The position numbers were made by a program, and so were the translations under genes. 64,000 nucleotides of DNA from Aspidapion aeneum (taxonomy: Eukaryota > Arthropoda > Insecta > Coleoptera > Brentidae), in NCBI GenBank assembly GCA_963576565.1, contig OY755038.1, positions 175,179,287-175,243,286 of the forward strand, given 5' to 3'. Under the pieces are notes generated by a model. The model made no database searches and was not told the origin of the DNA. It saw only the letters and a program-made list of their open reading frames with translations. Shown here one piece after another: positions 48,980-59,929 of the stretch. Every line of letters begins with the position of its first letter. Positions within the stretch are counted from its first letter, which is position 1.

Positions 48980-49615
48980 TTAAGGCGATATCGTCAGCAT
49001 ATGGTGGTGGTTCAAGCAATGTCCGCTTAATTTGACGTCTATTTCTTTTTAATCCCAAGTTTTTAAAAATATCTATCTATCAGGGCCTGGTTAAATAGTT
49101 TAGAAAGTATTGTGTCACCCTACTGACACCAATTTTTATGCGGATTGGCTTGGTTCCTTTGTGGATTTTGAATAATGTTGTTGCTTTGCCATATATATTG
49201 GTAATTAATTCTGTGTATCTGTAATATATTTAGCCATTAATTAAAGATGCGTTTACTGCTTTTTAGTGCTTAATGCTATCGAAAGCTTTTTCAAATTCTA
49301 CAAATAGTGGAATGTTTTATTCGTGCGCCGCTCCAATAGGATTTTCATGGTTAATAGGTGGTCAACAGTACTGAAACCTTCTCTGACGCCTTCTTGTTCT
49401 TTGAATAATATCCGTCATATATTGTTTTTAGTCTGTCTGTTAATATTTTCCCAAAAAGCTTATAAATTACATTGAGTTGTACAGTAGGTCAATAGTCTAC
49501 TTTATTGCCTTTCTTGTGAGTAATAATGGTAACCGATTCATCCCGGTTGTTTGGGATTATTTTTGCTCTTAGTCTTTTATTCAGGAGAATATGGAGGGTA
49601 TTAACTACCGCTTTA
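48980..49615 (-). pseudogene. Decayed non-LTR reverse transcriptase (minus strand)
   Basis: Minus-strand reading with many frame changes: FEKAFDSIKH (about 49275-49305; motif A), a WCQ.GDTILSKLFN stretch that matches QGD.LSP.LF, and YADDIA at about 48985-49002 (catalytic box). This order and wording fit an RTE- or L1-like LINE. It is too damaged to be functional. Confidence 0.7.
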
Positions 49616-49618
49616 CTA

Positions 49619-49802
49619 CCGTACCTTAGTAAAAGCGACTATCAAAATAGCAATATAATAAAATAGCGATGTAACAAATTAGCGATGTAGCAAAATAGCG
49701 ACTATCAAATTAGCGACTATCAAAATAGGGATGTACAAAAATAGCGAGGACAAAATCGCGCAAGCCATAATAGCGCATGGCCAAAATAGCATGTAACCAA
49801 AA
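49619..49802 (+). repeat. Left subterminal array of AAAATAGCG-type units
   Basis: About ten imperfect units of 14-18 bp such as AAAATAGCGATGTAACA and AGCGACTATCAAAATAGC. The same units occur inverted at 51738-51789 and 63213-63392, so this is the probable left end of a DNA element into which LINEs later inserted. Confidence 0.7.
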
Positions 49803-50164
49803 CAGGTCGGGCGAAAAAATTCCAAAACATAAAATATCACTATGCGCTATTTTTCCCGGGTTCCTAGAGGGTGCAAATCCGAACTGAACCGAACCGAACT
49901 AAACCGAAACAACCAGCAAATTAAAAAAAACTTCCCTGGCGTTTTCCCGGGATCCTTGAGGGTTTTTGACCTGCGCTATTTTCTGCCAAATAAAGTATCT
50001 TCCAAAATTGCATCTCGATATCCTATCAATGGCAAACGGTTTTTAATAAAAGAATCTCCAAAAGAGTTTAGCAGTTAGGTGTAAGCTGGGAACGTAACGT
50101 CCCACACGTACAAGTTAACACTGAAGATAAGTAGTAGTCAGAAGTCGAGCGTATTTAGAGGATA

Positions 50165-51656
50165 CGCATTTTGTTACTAAGATGTATTTCTAGTTATTTA
50201 AAGAAATTTAGCATAATTCATCCGTCTCAAAATGGCTTTATTAAGAGGAAAAGTCTTGAGAGCGCTCTGTTTTCGTTTCTTTATGAGCATAATAAAATAA
50301 TCGACAAAAGAGGAATTGGCGTGGCGCTCTATGTTGACTTGAGTAAAGCATTTGATTCTCTTAGTCACGAAATATTAATTCAAATCCTTAAGCGATATGA
50401 AATCAGGGGCATTCCACTGGAATGGTTTAAATCCTACCAACAAAATCGTACACAGAGGGTTAAAATATCATCAGACGATGACAAGGTTCTATACTCTTAT
50501 ACTGCAGAAATTAATGTAGGGGTACCTCAGGGATCAATATTAGGGCCTTTACTTTTTATTATTTATTTAAATGATTTACCAAGTGCTTTCAAGGATCTTC
50601 CTATTATAATAGTATCCTATGCGGACGATACAAACTTTATAATTAGAATATTTAATCGCGATGATATTGAGATGGTTGTCAACGAAGTTTTTCGCAGGGT
50701 TAAAAAATGGATGACTGCAAATAAATTGGTTGTTAACAACGACAAAACTGCGTGCATGTTATTCAGTTCAAATCAAACAGGTCAAATTCGGAGCTTGATG
50801 CTATAGATAATAAAATTTTAAGTTTGGTAGCAGATATTAAACTGCTAGGCTTTTTTGTTGACACTAATCTGAATTACAATTGCCAAATAGATAATCTATG
50901 TAAAAAACTAGCTTCAACATGTTTTTGTTTAAGGTCCATGTCAAATGAATGTAGTGAAGAAATTATTAAAACGTTATATTTCTCAAATTTTTATTCTTAT
51001 TTAAAATTTGGTATTATTCACTGGGGAAGAGCAACAAATATCAATAGAGTTTTTATATTATAGAAATATGCAATTCGCATTATAAAGGGCTTTAACAGGG
51101 GTGAATCTAGTACCAGGGCATTTAAAGAGTTAGGTCTTCTGACGCTGACGCTAACATACAATATGTCATTTTTTCAAAGAAACTCTATAAATGGTCCTTA
51201 CGATACTAGAAATAAAAAGATTCTATGCAGCGATCAACACTCAACTACCCTATACCAAAGGGGTGCTTATTATAATGGGTGTCAGTTTTTTAATGCTTTT
51301 TCAAATGATTTGAATATAACAGCAAATTTAAATAGTTTTAAATCGAAAACTAAAAAACTTTTAATTGAAATAGGTCCTTATGACAAATCAGAGTTTTTTA
51401 ATTTTTTTAATTAACAGTGTCTTTTTTCAGCGATTTTTATTCTCATAATTATTGTAAAATCTTATTAAATTATTATTTTATTTGATTGTTTTATTTTTAG
51501 TTATTTTTTATTTATTATGTAACAACTAGACGCCTTATATTTGTTATTTAGATTTTTTTATTTATTTTTTTTTATGTTCGTTGTAATTTTGACTCAATTT
51601 CTATGTATTTGAATGCATATGAAAATAAAGGCATTTTCTATTCTATTCTATTCTAA
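50165..51656 (+). pseudogene. 5'-truncated CR1/Jockey-type LINE (RT to 3' end)
   Basis: The reverse transcriptase reads ALYVDLSKAFDSL (motif A), GVPQGSILGPLLF, and the catalytic YADDTNF, with conserved KKWMTANKLVVN after it. The frame shifts by one near 50780-50810, an in-frame TAG lies at 51061-51063, and the C-terminal part with AIRIIKGF continues to 51414. No endonuclease is present. The 3' end has AATAAA (51624-51629) and a TTCTA microsatellite tail (51636-51655), as in LINEs that end in short repeats. The first codon of the open frame is TTG, so no start is implied. Confidence 0.85.
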
Positions 51657-51737
51657 TGTGAGTAGTAATTATAAGTATTGTTAATAAAAACTTAAACTGT
51701 GTAACGTCATGTTTAAACCTCTTCGTGGCAATATTAA

Positions 51738-51789
51738 TACATCGCTGTTTTGATTGTCGCTATTTTAGTTGTAGCTATTTTGATACATT
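51738..51789 (-). repeat. Right array, first part (before LINE insertion)
   Basis: Contains CATCGCTGTTTTGATTGTCGC and GCTATTTTGATACATT, inverted relative to the 49.6-kb array. The array resumes at 63213, after the LINE tail, with the shared 6 bp TACATT. Confidence 0.65.
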
Positions 51790-52077
51790 ATGGCTGCATA
51801 ACGCATCCTTTGTTGTTATCAAAAAAATCAAGTTTTACACTGTTTAAAGTCGTAATAATATAGTTTGAAGTATCCTAACAAAAAACAGTTGTTTTCCAGT
51901 GCTTACAACTATAAAACGTAAGTCTACCTCTTATATTTTATCGAAAAACCTACATTGGCGTCACGCTGTCTACCGCTGTTTTGGACTTTGCCCCTTGTGA
52001 ACCACTACGCTGCTAGGTGTTCTTAAAAACCGACGTTGCTGACTTGACCTAGAAATACGGTTCTTGAAGATTTTATT

Positions 52078-52972
52078 GTGGGTGGAACTACCAAAAAATG
52101 TAACATATGTAACAAAAATATTACAAAGGGCGTTCACGTGCATTTGGACTGCGGTAAGGTGAGTGAAGTAGACGCGCGTCCGATGGTAGCGGAAAGAAAG
52201 CCATGGGTATGCTCTAAATGTAAACTTCTCAGAATGTCGTCTACGCCGAGCTTTTCTGGACCGCGGTCGATATTGATGTCTAAGACCAGTGATCAAAGCG
52301 CCGATGAAATAGCTGAACTTAAACAAGCTATAAAACAGCTACAAGATGAAAACAAAAACATCATAAAATCCCTGGACTTTTTGGAAGATCAGTTCGATGA
52401 GGAAAAGAAAAGATTCGATGAGGAAAAGAAAAGGTCCAAGGTCTTGGAGGAGATGCTTGGGGAAGTTACAAAGGAAAATAAAATATTAAAGAATGAGTTT
52501 GACAAGTTGAAATCTACCACTAACCAGGCAGAAACCAAAAAATCACGAATAACGTCTCGATCACAGGGTTAATAACAAAAGAAGATACTACAGAGCAAGC
52601 CTGTTCAATTTTCTGGACACCCCAATGTCTTCCAATGACATCAAAGCCATTAAGCAAGTCCATACAAAAAATGGAATTAAGGCAATAGTTACATTAAAGG
52701 CTGAACATAAAAGTCAAATTCTCAAATCTCGATCCAAGAAAGGCAAGTTAACACTAAGTAATAGGGGATTCCGCGAATGTGATTTGAGAATTTTTGTTGA
52801 CGAAGAGTTGACAAAGGAAACATACGATCTCTTCAAACGTTCCAAACAACTTAAAGGTATCGGATACAAGTATGTTTGGCATAGAGATGGGAAAATCCTG
52901 GTTGGAAAAACTGACGAATCGAAGATATTTTCGATTCGCAATGAAGGTCATTTTAAGGAGCTGCTCAAATAA
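52078..52972 (+). pseudogene. LINE ORF1 (PHD-like zinc finger, coiled coil, FP25K-like C-terminus), frameshifted
   Basis: The first part (52078-52572) has paired Cys motifs (CNIC, HLDCGK, CSKCK) like the PHD-type finger of CR1-group ORF1 proteins. A heptad-rich coiled coil follows, with a duplicated FDEEKKR. The second part (52625-52972, another frame) reads IFVDEELTKETYDLF and KGIGYKYVWHRDGKILV, a domain shared with baculovirus FP25K-type proteins and found in many insect LINE ORF1s. The frame opens with GTG where an ATG would be expected, and a frameshift separates the parts. ORF1 proteins bind the LINE RNA. Confidence 0.8.
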
Positions 52973-53064
52973 TAGATAATAATTTTTTAATTTTTAATAA
53001 TTTAGTTTTTATTTTATCTGTTTGTAATCAATCTTTTTTTGTGTGTGATTATTTTATTGTTAAA

Positions 53065-54450
53065 ATGGCTCCTAGTATAGAAAATAATTTAAAAGTGGGT
53101 CATATCAATGTGCGATCCTTACTGCTGAGCCTACTTGAAGTGAAAACACTAATAAGTAATCTTAAGCTAGATATATTAGGTATTTCGGAGTCTTGGCTTT
53201 CTGATGTAATCCTTGACGAGGATATAAAAATTGCAGATTTAAACTTTTATAGCGTTGATCGAGGATCACGAGGTGGGGGTGTGGGAGTCTATATACGTCC
53301 TGATATTAAGGTAAATAAAATTGAGATTTTAAAAGATGGCACAGATAGCAAGAATGGCTGCTTCTCAAACTCGGTAAGATTAGTTTGGGTTTGGGCATAT
53401 TCTATCGACCACCGCGGTTCAACGTCTGTTCTGCCTTACGCCTTACTTGAAAACTCCATTGCAAACATAAACACTATGACAGACAAAATCATGAAAATGG
53501 GAGATATAAATATAAATTTGCTTAGGCATACTAACGTCACTAACCAGTTTGAAAATTTGCTTGATGCTTTTGATTTTAAGCAGGTTGTTATGAACCCCAC
53601 TAGATACTCTCGTGACAAATCAAGTCTAATAGACGGTATTATTCTGTCTGATGAACGCTTGCTTAATGGCAGTGTGCACCACCATGATATGCATGATCAC
53701 TCAGATCATCAGCTGATCTACTGTACAATTAATATTAAAATATCCCCTGTTACACCAAAGTTTATTGAATATCGCAACTTCAAACAGTTTGACAAGTCTC
53801 AATTCGATCGGGACCTTGTGAATCAGCAAGGTGGCAAGTTCTCGGGTTTGAAAATATAAATTTTAAAGTTGACTTCATATCGAAGAAAATTTTTGATATT
53901 CATGCACCAGTTTGCGAAAAAAAAAATACGAAGCCACCGTCGCAGTGGTTCACAGAGGCTCTGAGCGTAATGAAAAAACATCGCAATAACCTATTTTCCA
54001 AATATAAGCGAACAAAAAATTTGCGGGACTGGGTAGATTACATGAAGGTTAGAAACGGCGGTACTAGCGGAGAAAAAAGCATATATTGATTATAGCAGTC
54101 GCACGAAAAACTCAAAAAAATTCCTTAGACCAACTAAATGTATATAAAAGATCCAAAAATAAGGCGGAAATACCACAACATTAAAAAAAACCCGACCTAA
54201 TTAACAATCATCTCAATAGTCAATACGTTTGATTCCAAATACCGTCGAAGCAGAAACAATTTCTCGTTATCTTAGCTTAAAATGTACTAACTCGGAATTT
54301 GAGTTGGAGCCGGTTGGTGATGATGACGTATCTTGGGCGATCTCACAATTGAAATCTAATGCATCTGGTTACGATGGAGTATCCTTGGAGATGCTCCGGT
54401 TATGTTGTCCTGTCATTCTGCCGGTTCTTACTCATGTATTTAACAGAGTG
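53065..54450 (+). pseudogene. LINE ORF2, APE-like endonuclease and start of RT
   Basis: From the ATG at 53065: GHINVRSLL, ILGISESWL, GGGVGVYI, GDININLL, SLIDGIILSDE and HSDHQLIYCTI are the successive motifs of the apurinic-like endonuclease that nicks target DNA. After 53859 the frame is broken but LFSKYKRTKNLRDW is still legible, and 54229-54450 encodes the RT N-terminal segment (WAISQLKSNASGYDGVSLEM). The reading is cut by the hairpin element at 54451. Confidence 0.82.
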
Positions 54451-55896
54451 TGCCTGAATAAAGTATAGGTTACATAAAAATATTCATATAAATCCTAGCT
54501 GATCATCTTCTCGAAATTTTTGACATTTTTCTAGTTAGTCTAGGCACTGGCTCCTGTCACGTGTGACCTAATATGTGCGCTCAGTTTGACTACGGGGCTT
54601 TATCAAGCACCCATAGGAGTATACAAAAAGTTTGGTCACGTGGTTGAACTCATGGTCGTTTGGCCGTCAAATTGATAGATTTTTTGTTTAAGCGTATCTC
54701 CCTACCAAGTGGTCCGATTTTAATTTCTTAAAGCCTGTTTAACTCCTTTTTAAACGACAAACAAACTATGGAATTACATATTTTTTGATAAATGAAGTAG
54801 TTTTTGAGATATACCAAGATTATTAGTATTTCCGCTCGCAAAAGAATTAAAATAATACCCATGCTCATTTTATTGTAGCTACAATACTATTGACATTTGT
54901 TTTTTTTTGTTACATAGAAGGCTTTAAACCATTCACAGAAGAAGATATTGACTTTATGTTTTTAAAGTTCGATGGGTGGTACCCCTAAAGACTGCATTAA
55001 AGAGGGTGGTTTCTAAAACTGTTCACAAGATTATAAAATAAATTAATTTGCAGCGAAACGATGCATTCTAGAGAAACACAATAAAATTAATTTTTTATAG
55101 TACTTTTAATTCCACTTCTTTTGATGTATCACTTAGCATCCTAGCTTTGATAGTTAGCTAGACAAGCCAGCTAAAATATAGAATTTTGTAAAAATTTCAT
55201 GTTTTCGCTCCAAAATCGATTTTTTTCTTAAAAATTGTAAAAGATATGACAATGATCAGAAGAAGCGGAATTAAAAGTACTATAAAAAATTATTCTTAAC
55301 GTTTTTCGCTAGGATGCAGCGTTTTGCTGCAAATTCACTTTTTCTATAAACTTGTGAACTGTTTTAGAAACCACCCTCTTTAAGGCAGTCTTTAGGGGTA
55401 CCATTCATCGAACTTTAAAAACATAAAGTCAATATCCTCTTCTCTGAAAAGTTTAAAGCTTTCACTGTAGCAAAAAAAAACAAATGTCAATAATATTGAA
55501 GCTAAAATAAAGTAAGCCTGGGTATTATTTTAATTCTTTTGCGAGCGCAAATACTAATAACTTGGTATATCTCAAGAAAATCTATCCATTTGGCGGCCAT
55601 TTTTAAAGATGGCGGCCAAACGACCATGAGTTCGATCACGTGACCAAACTTTTTTTATACTCCTATGGGCGCTTAACAATGCCCCGCAGTCAAACTGAGC
55701 GCACATATTAGGTCACATGTGACAGGAGCCAGCGCCTAAGCTAACTAGAAAAATGGCAAAAACTTGATAAAATTTCGAGAAGAGGATCAGCTAGAATTTA
55801 TATGAATATGGCTCTGAAGTCAGGAAAGAGTCCATATTCAAAATCTGCAATTAGTTTTTGGAACCATTTTTATGTAACCTGTACTTCATTCAGGCA
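54451..55896. mobile_element. Hairpin (fold-back) element inserted in LINE ORF2
   Basis: The tips are TGCCTGAATAAAGTA and the inverted TGCCTGAATGAAGTA. The arms of nearly 700 bp share GATCATCTTCTCGAAATTT, TGTGACCTAATATGTGCGCT, AGTTTGACTACGGGGC and AGTTTGGTCACGTG in opposite orientation, leaving little loop. No transposase. LINE coding resumes immediately after it (CIEKSVFPDQWK). The target duplication is unclear; TTAA occurs close to both ends. Confidence 0.88.
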
Positions 55897-57069
55897 TTAA
55901 TTTATGCATCGAGAAAAGCGTTTTCCCAGATCAGTGGAAGGTGGCGGAAGTTTTTCCACTTGCAAAGGTCAGCAGTCCCAAAGACTTTTCTGAACTTCGT
56001 CCGATAAGCCTTCTTCCAGTATTGTCAAAAGTGTTTGAAAAATTAATTTACAAACAAATAATTAACTATTTTAACTCTAATGATCTACAACCAAAATAAC
56101 AATCTGGATTCCGAAAAAATTTCAGTACTACGACAGCCTTATTAAAGGTAATGGATGACATCCTTTTGGCTGCAGATAGGGGAGAAACTAGAGCTTTAGT
56201 TTTATTGGATTACAGCAAAGCATTTGACACCCTAAATCACCCCCTTCTCTGTGCCAAATTGAGTCATTTTGGTTTCAAGTCAAAAACTATTCAACTAATC
56301 AGCAGTTACCTGGATCGGAGATCACAGTTTGTTTAAGTTGATGACAAAAAATCAAAATCCCTTTACTGGAGAGGGGGTCCCGCAAGGTTCAATTCTTGAT
56401 CCTCTCTTTTCTATTGTTTTTACTGCGGACATGTCGAACTGTTTTGAAGAATGCAGTAGTCACAGATTTGCTGATGTCACACAACCCCAATAAGTCGGCA
56501 ATCATTTATTTTGGGCCAGCTAGGGAATGGGCAGCCCAGAATTTGAATATATTAATAAATAATGTTAAAGTTCCTGTTGTTCATGAGTACGAAAACTTAG
56601 GGTTATTTTCGATGAACATCTTAGATTTAAAAGTCAAGTGTCAAAAACACTTCAAAAAGAGTACTGCAACTTACGAAATCTATATAAAATTAAAGACATT
56701 CTTAATTGTAAGCTTAAAAAAAATCTGTGTGAGTCATTGGTTCTAAGTCATACAAATTATTGCAATTTTGTTTTTGGACCTTGTTTAGATTTAGAGACGA
56801 GAAACAAGCTACAATTCAGAATGCATGCATAAGATTTATTTTTAAGCTTAAACGCAGTCATCATGTCAGTCATAAGCTTTTTGACTTAAAATGGCTCAAC
56901 ATTATAAACGGTCAAAAACTACATTTTGCCTGCTTCTTGCATAAGTTGCTCAAAACTAAAAATCCGCCATATTTGTTTGAAAAACTCAAATGTAGAAATT
57001 CAGTTTATTCTAGTGCTTTGAAATACCTAAGCTTAAAAAAACCACAAGTCAGGGTTCATTCTCGTATAG
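55897..57069 (+). pseudogene. LINE ORF2, reverse transcriptase continued
   Basis: Reads FPDQWKVAEVFPLAKV, FSELRPISLLPVLSKVFEK, QSGFRK after an in-frame TAA, then ALVLLDYSKAFDTLNH (motif A) and GVPQGSIL. The catalytic box is RFADVTQ (56467-56478) instead of .ADD, so the second Asp is lost. A deletion, frame changes and stops follow. The last LINE residues before the BEL insertion include KKPQVRVHSRIAP. Confidence 0.82.
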
Positions 57070-57075
57070 CTCCGT
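57070..57075. other. Target-site duplication CTCCGT, left copy
   Basis: CTCCGT precedes the 5' LTR and recurs at 62859-62864 directly after the 3' LTR. The 6-bp length is slightly more than the 4-5 bp usual for BEL/Pao. Confidence 0.8.
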
Positions 57076-57547
57076 TGTTAGCTCCCGCTAAATTTCGCGG
57101 TTGTTTATATATATTTTTAAAAACACACAACTGTATGAAGGACAAAGCGCATTCCGCGTATTTGGACATGCGCACCAACAACCAGGGAGATATTTGTCAA
57201 TCGCCTAGAGAAAATGGCGTGTTAATTTCGTTCTCCAACTATATCAAATTTCTACACCTGAAAGTGCTCGATTTTTGTGTACTGAAGCATAGAACTAGAA
57301 ATTTCAGCCCTTCAGCTACGTGGTGACATCATTAGATCAAATCAGGGGCCCCTTGGAACGTGGAGAAAGTGGATGCAAAGAGGTGAGTGCATTTGTCTCT
57401 GATTACCGTTGTGTGGCACAAATATTTTACCTATGGACGTTTGATTATTTCGTAATTTCATATCAATATTTATGTTGGTTCGCGCTTTCATTAATTAAAA
57501 TATTTACATTCCATTGCATTTAACGTTTTTCTAACCGTGGACTAACA
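57076..57547 (+). repeat. BEL retrotransposon 5' LTR (472 bp)
   Basis: Starts TGTTAGCTCCCGC and ends GTGGACTAACA (TG..CA). It differs from the 3' LTR at only two positions (57192 A/C in the other copy, 57509 T/G), so the insertion is recent. Confidence 0.97.
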
Positions 57548-57552
57548 TAAAG

Positions 57553-57569
57553 TGGTCCTTTTCGAGCCG
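57553..57569 (+). other. Probable primer-binding site
   Basis: TGGTCCTTTTCGAGCCG lies 5 bp after the 5' LTR and begins with TGG, as expected for pairing with the CCA end of a tRNA primer. The tRNA was not identified. Confidence 0.65.
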
Positions 57570-57943
57570 AATTATTTTTAAATAATAAATCCATTCGACG
57601 GTATTAATAATTATTTGCAAGCCGAATAATAACAGACGGCCTTGAATTTTTCGCATCGTATTTGAAACGTCGAGTCGAGAAAGTCGTCGGTGTGGTGCGG
57701 TGCAGGGCACGTGTCTAGCGCGTGGTCGATTCAGTAAACAAAGCGAGTAGGAATCAAAACAAACAAAAGAAACGTTCAGTGTGATAGGTGTGTACCATAT
57801 CATTTCGATATTTAAAACAATTTTCATCAATTGCGATAAATTAGTGCATATTTTCGACAATTCGTCATTTTTCTATTTCAGAAGCATTAATTTAGCGTTA
57901 ATTGTATATTTACCGACAATTTCGTCATTTCAAAGGTAAAATC

Positions 57944-59929
57944 ATGTCTGTCAAAAAAGCCGCGCAAAAACGCAAGGGTTTTTTATCTGCGGTCACCGAG
58001 TGTTATGTGTTGTCACAGACCGCGGAAAAGGATGAAAGAGCGAGAAACGAGTTTCAAGTCAGGTATTCCGATTTGGATGAAACCTTCGATAAATGCATGC
58101 TGGCGCATAATGACGTCATTATGTTGATAGACGACTCGGACGATGAGGAGTTTAAAACGCAGGATGCGATCCTTTCAGAAGCTCGTAAATATTTTTATGC
58201 GTGTAAGGGGGTTTACTCTAAAATATTTCCGGTTGAGGCCCCATCCTTTTCGGGATCATATGTTCGACGAAACGAATCTGAAACTCCAAAACTCAAAGAG
58301 TTAGGTATTCCCATATTCCGAGGTGATAAAAAATTATAGCCAAGCTTTTTCGATCTTTTTAATAACATTATAGATCAAAATCAAAGTCTAAGTAACGTTC
58401 GAAAACTTCAATATTTATTTTCATATCTCGAGGATGAGCCTTTAAAATTGATATCAGGGATTAGCTTATCTGATCAAAATTATAAAATTGCTTATGACAA
58501 ATTAGTCAATAGATATCAAAACAAGCGAGACCTCGCAAATGATGCTTTAAGCTCAATTATGAACTCCACCTTAAAAAACGAGTCAGCTAAAGAATTGCGT
58601 AATTTAATTGACACCTTTTCTGAATCCCTAGAAATTTTAAAATCACTTAGCTTTGACGTTGACAGTTGGGACTTTATTATTTTTTTCATTTTATTAGAAA
58701 AATTGGATATTCCAACACGTTCAAATTTCGAAATGAGTCACGCCAATACTAATACCGAAATTCCCACTTTTCAGTCACTTTTTCAATTTCTAGAAAAAAG
58801 ATGTAAAGTTTTGGAATCACTTCCTCAATCAACAGCACCCAAAAAGGTGCCTATATATCAAAAATCAAATTCTATGCAAAATCAGTCTGGGCAAAAGCCT
58901 ACCTATCAAAATTCAAATTCTATGCGAAATCAGTTTGGGCAAAAGCCTACCTATAAATCATCCAATTCGCCTTTTATAGGACTGGCTGGCACCTCAACTA
59001 ATTCAAGTACGGGAATAAAATGTTTCCGGTGTAATCAAGGTCACGTGCTTTCGAAATGTCAAACATTTATTGATCTCTCACCTATCGATCGCCTATCTTT
59101 CGTCAAGCAGAAAAAATTATGTCTAGCGTGTTTTCATCCCTTGCATGATGTAGATACGTGCAAATCAAAATATTCATGCAGGACTTGCAATAGTAAAAGG
59201 CACCACACTTTAACTCATATCTTAAAAACTAATCAAGAGTCTGGAAGCCAAGATACTAGTCCTGTCATTCACACACCACCTGTCAATAATCTTCATGTGT
59301 CATTAAATGCCTCAGGACCTTCAGGTACCTTTCTTTTATGCACCGCCATAATAGATGTTATGGACGGTTGCGGAAATTTTCAACCTGTAAGGGCACTGCT
59401 TGATTCTGGATCACAGACAGGATTCATCAGTGAAAAGTGTATTCAGCGTCTTAATCTTCCTAGGCGAAGTTACACCACTGAAATATTCGGATTAAATCAG
59501 ATGTCTTCTTTTACTTCCAAAGGGCTCGTTCAATGTCACATTGAGCCACAAGGACAAGTCACTCCTTTACTTAATTTCGAAGCAATTGTTGTTCCACAAC
59601 TATGTTCCAATATGCCTACATTCTCTTTGAATGATAATCAGTGGAAACACTTGGAAGACCTTAAACTTGCCGACCCATCTTATTTCAAATCTAGACCTGT
59701 GAACCTGGTTATTGGTTGCGAGCTATTCGCACAGATATTCAAGGAGGGCAGGGTTCTTGGACAGGTAGGGCAGCCTTCAGCCCTTGAAACTATCTTTGGC
59801 TGGGTCGTCATGGGAAAGGTTGACGAAGTAGGTAGTTTTACGGAACGAACCAGTTGTTTTTTAACGAGTCATTCACCTCCTTTAGAGGTCATTCTCCCTA
59901 GGTTTTGGGAAATATTTTATCTATCATAG
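57944..59929 (+). pseudogene. BEL gag and protease, one in-frame stop, truncated at RT deletion
   Basis: ATG 57944 (MSVKKAAQK) opens Gag. The frame is open except for one TAG at 58337-58339, just before PSFFDLFNN, where BEL Gag proteins usually have Trp. Next come SNVRKLQYLFSYL, then a short Cys/His knuckle CFRCNQGHVLSKC and a second group CLACFHPLHDVDTC with CRTC..KRHH. The aspartic protease has ALLDSGSQTGFIS (about residue 490). The frame ends after PPLEVILPRFWEI, which normally leads into reverse transcriptase; here it jumps to post-RT sequence and a stop at 59929. Gag forms particles; the protease processes the polyprotein. Confidence 0.9.
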
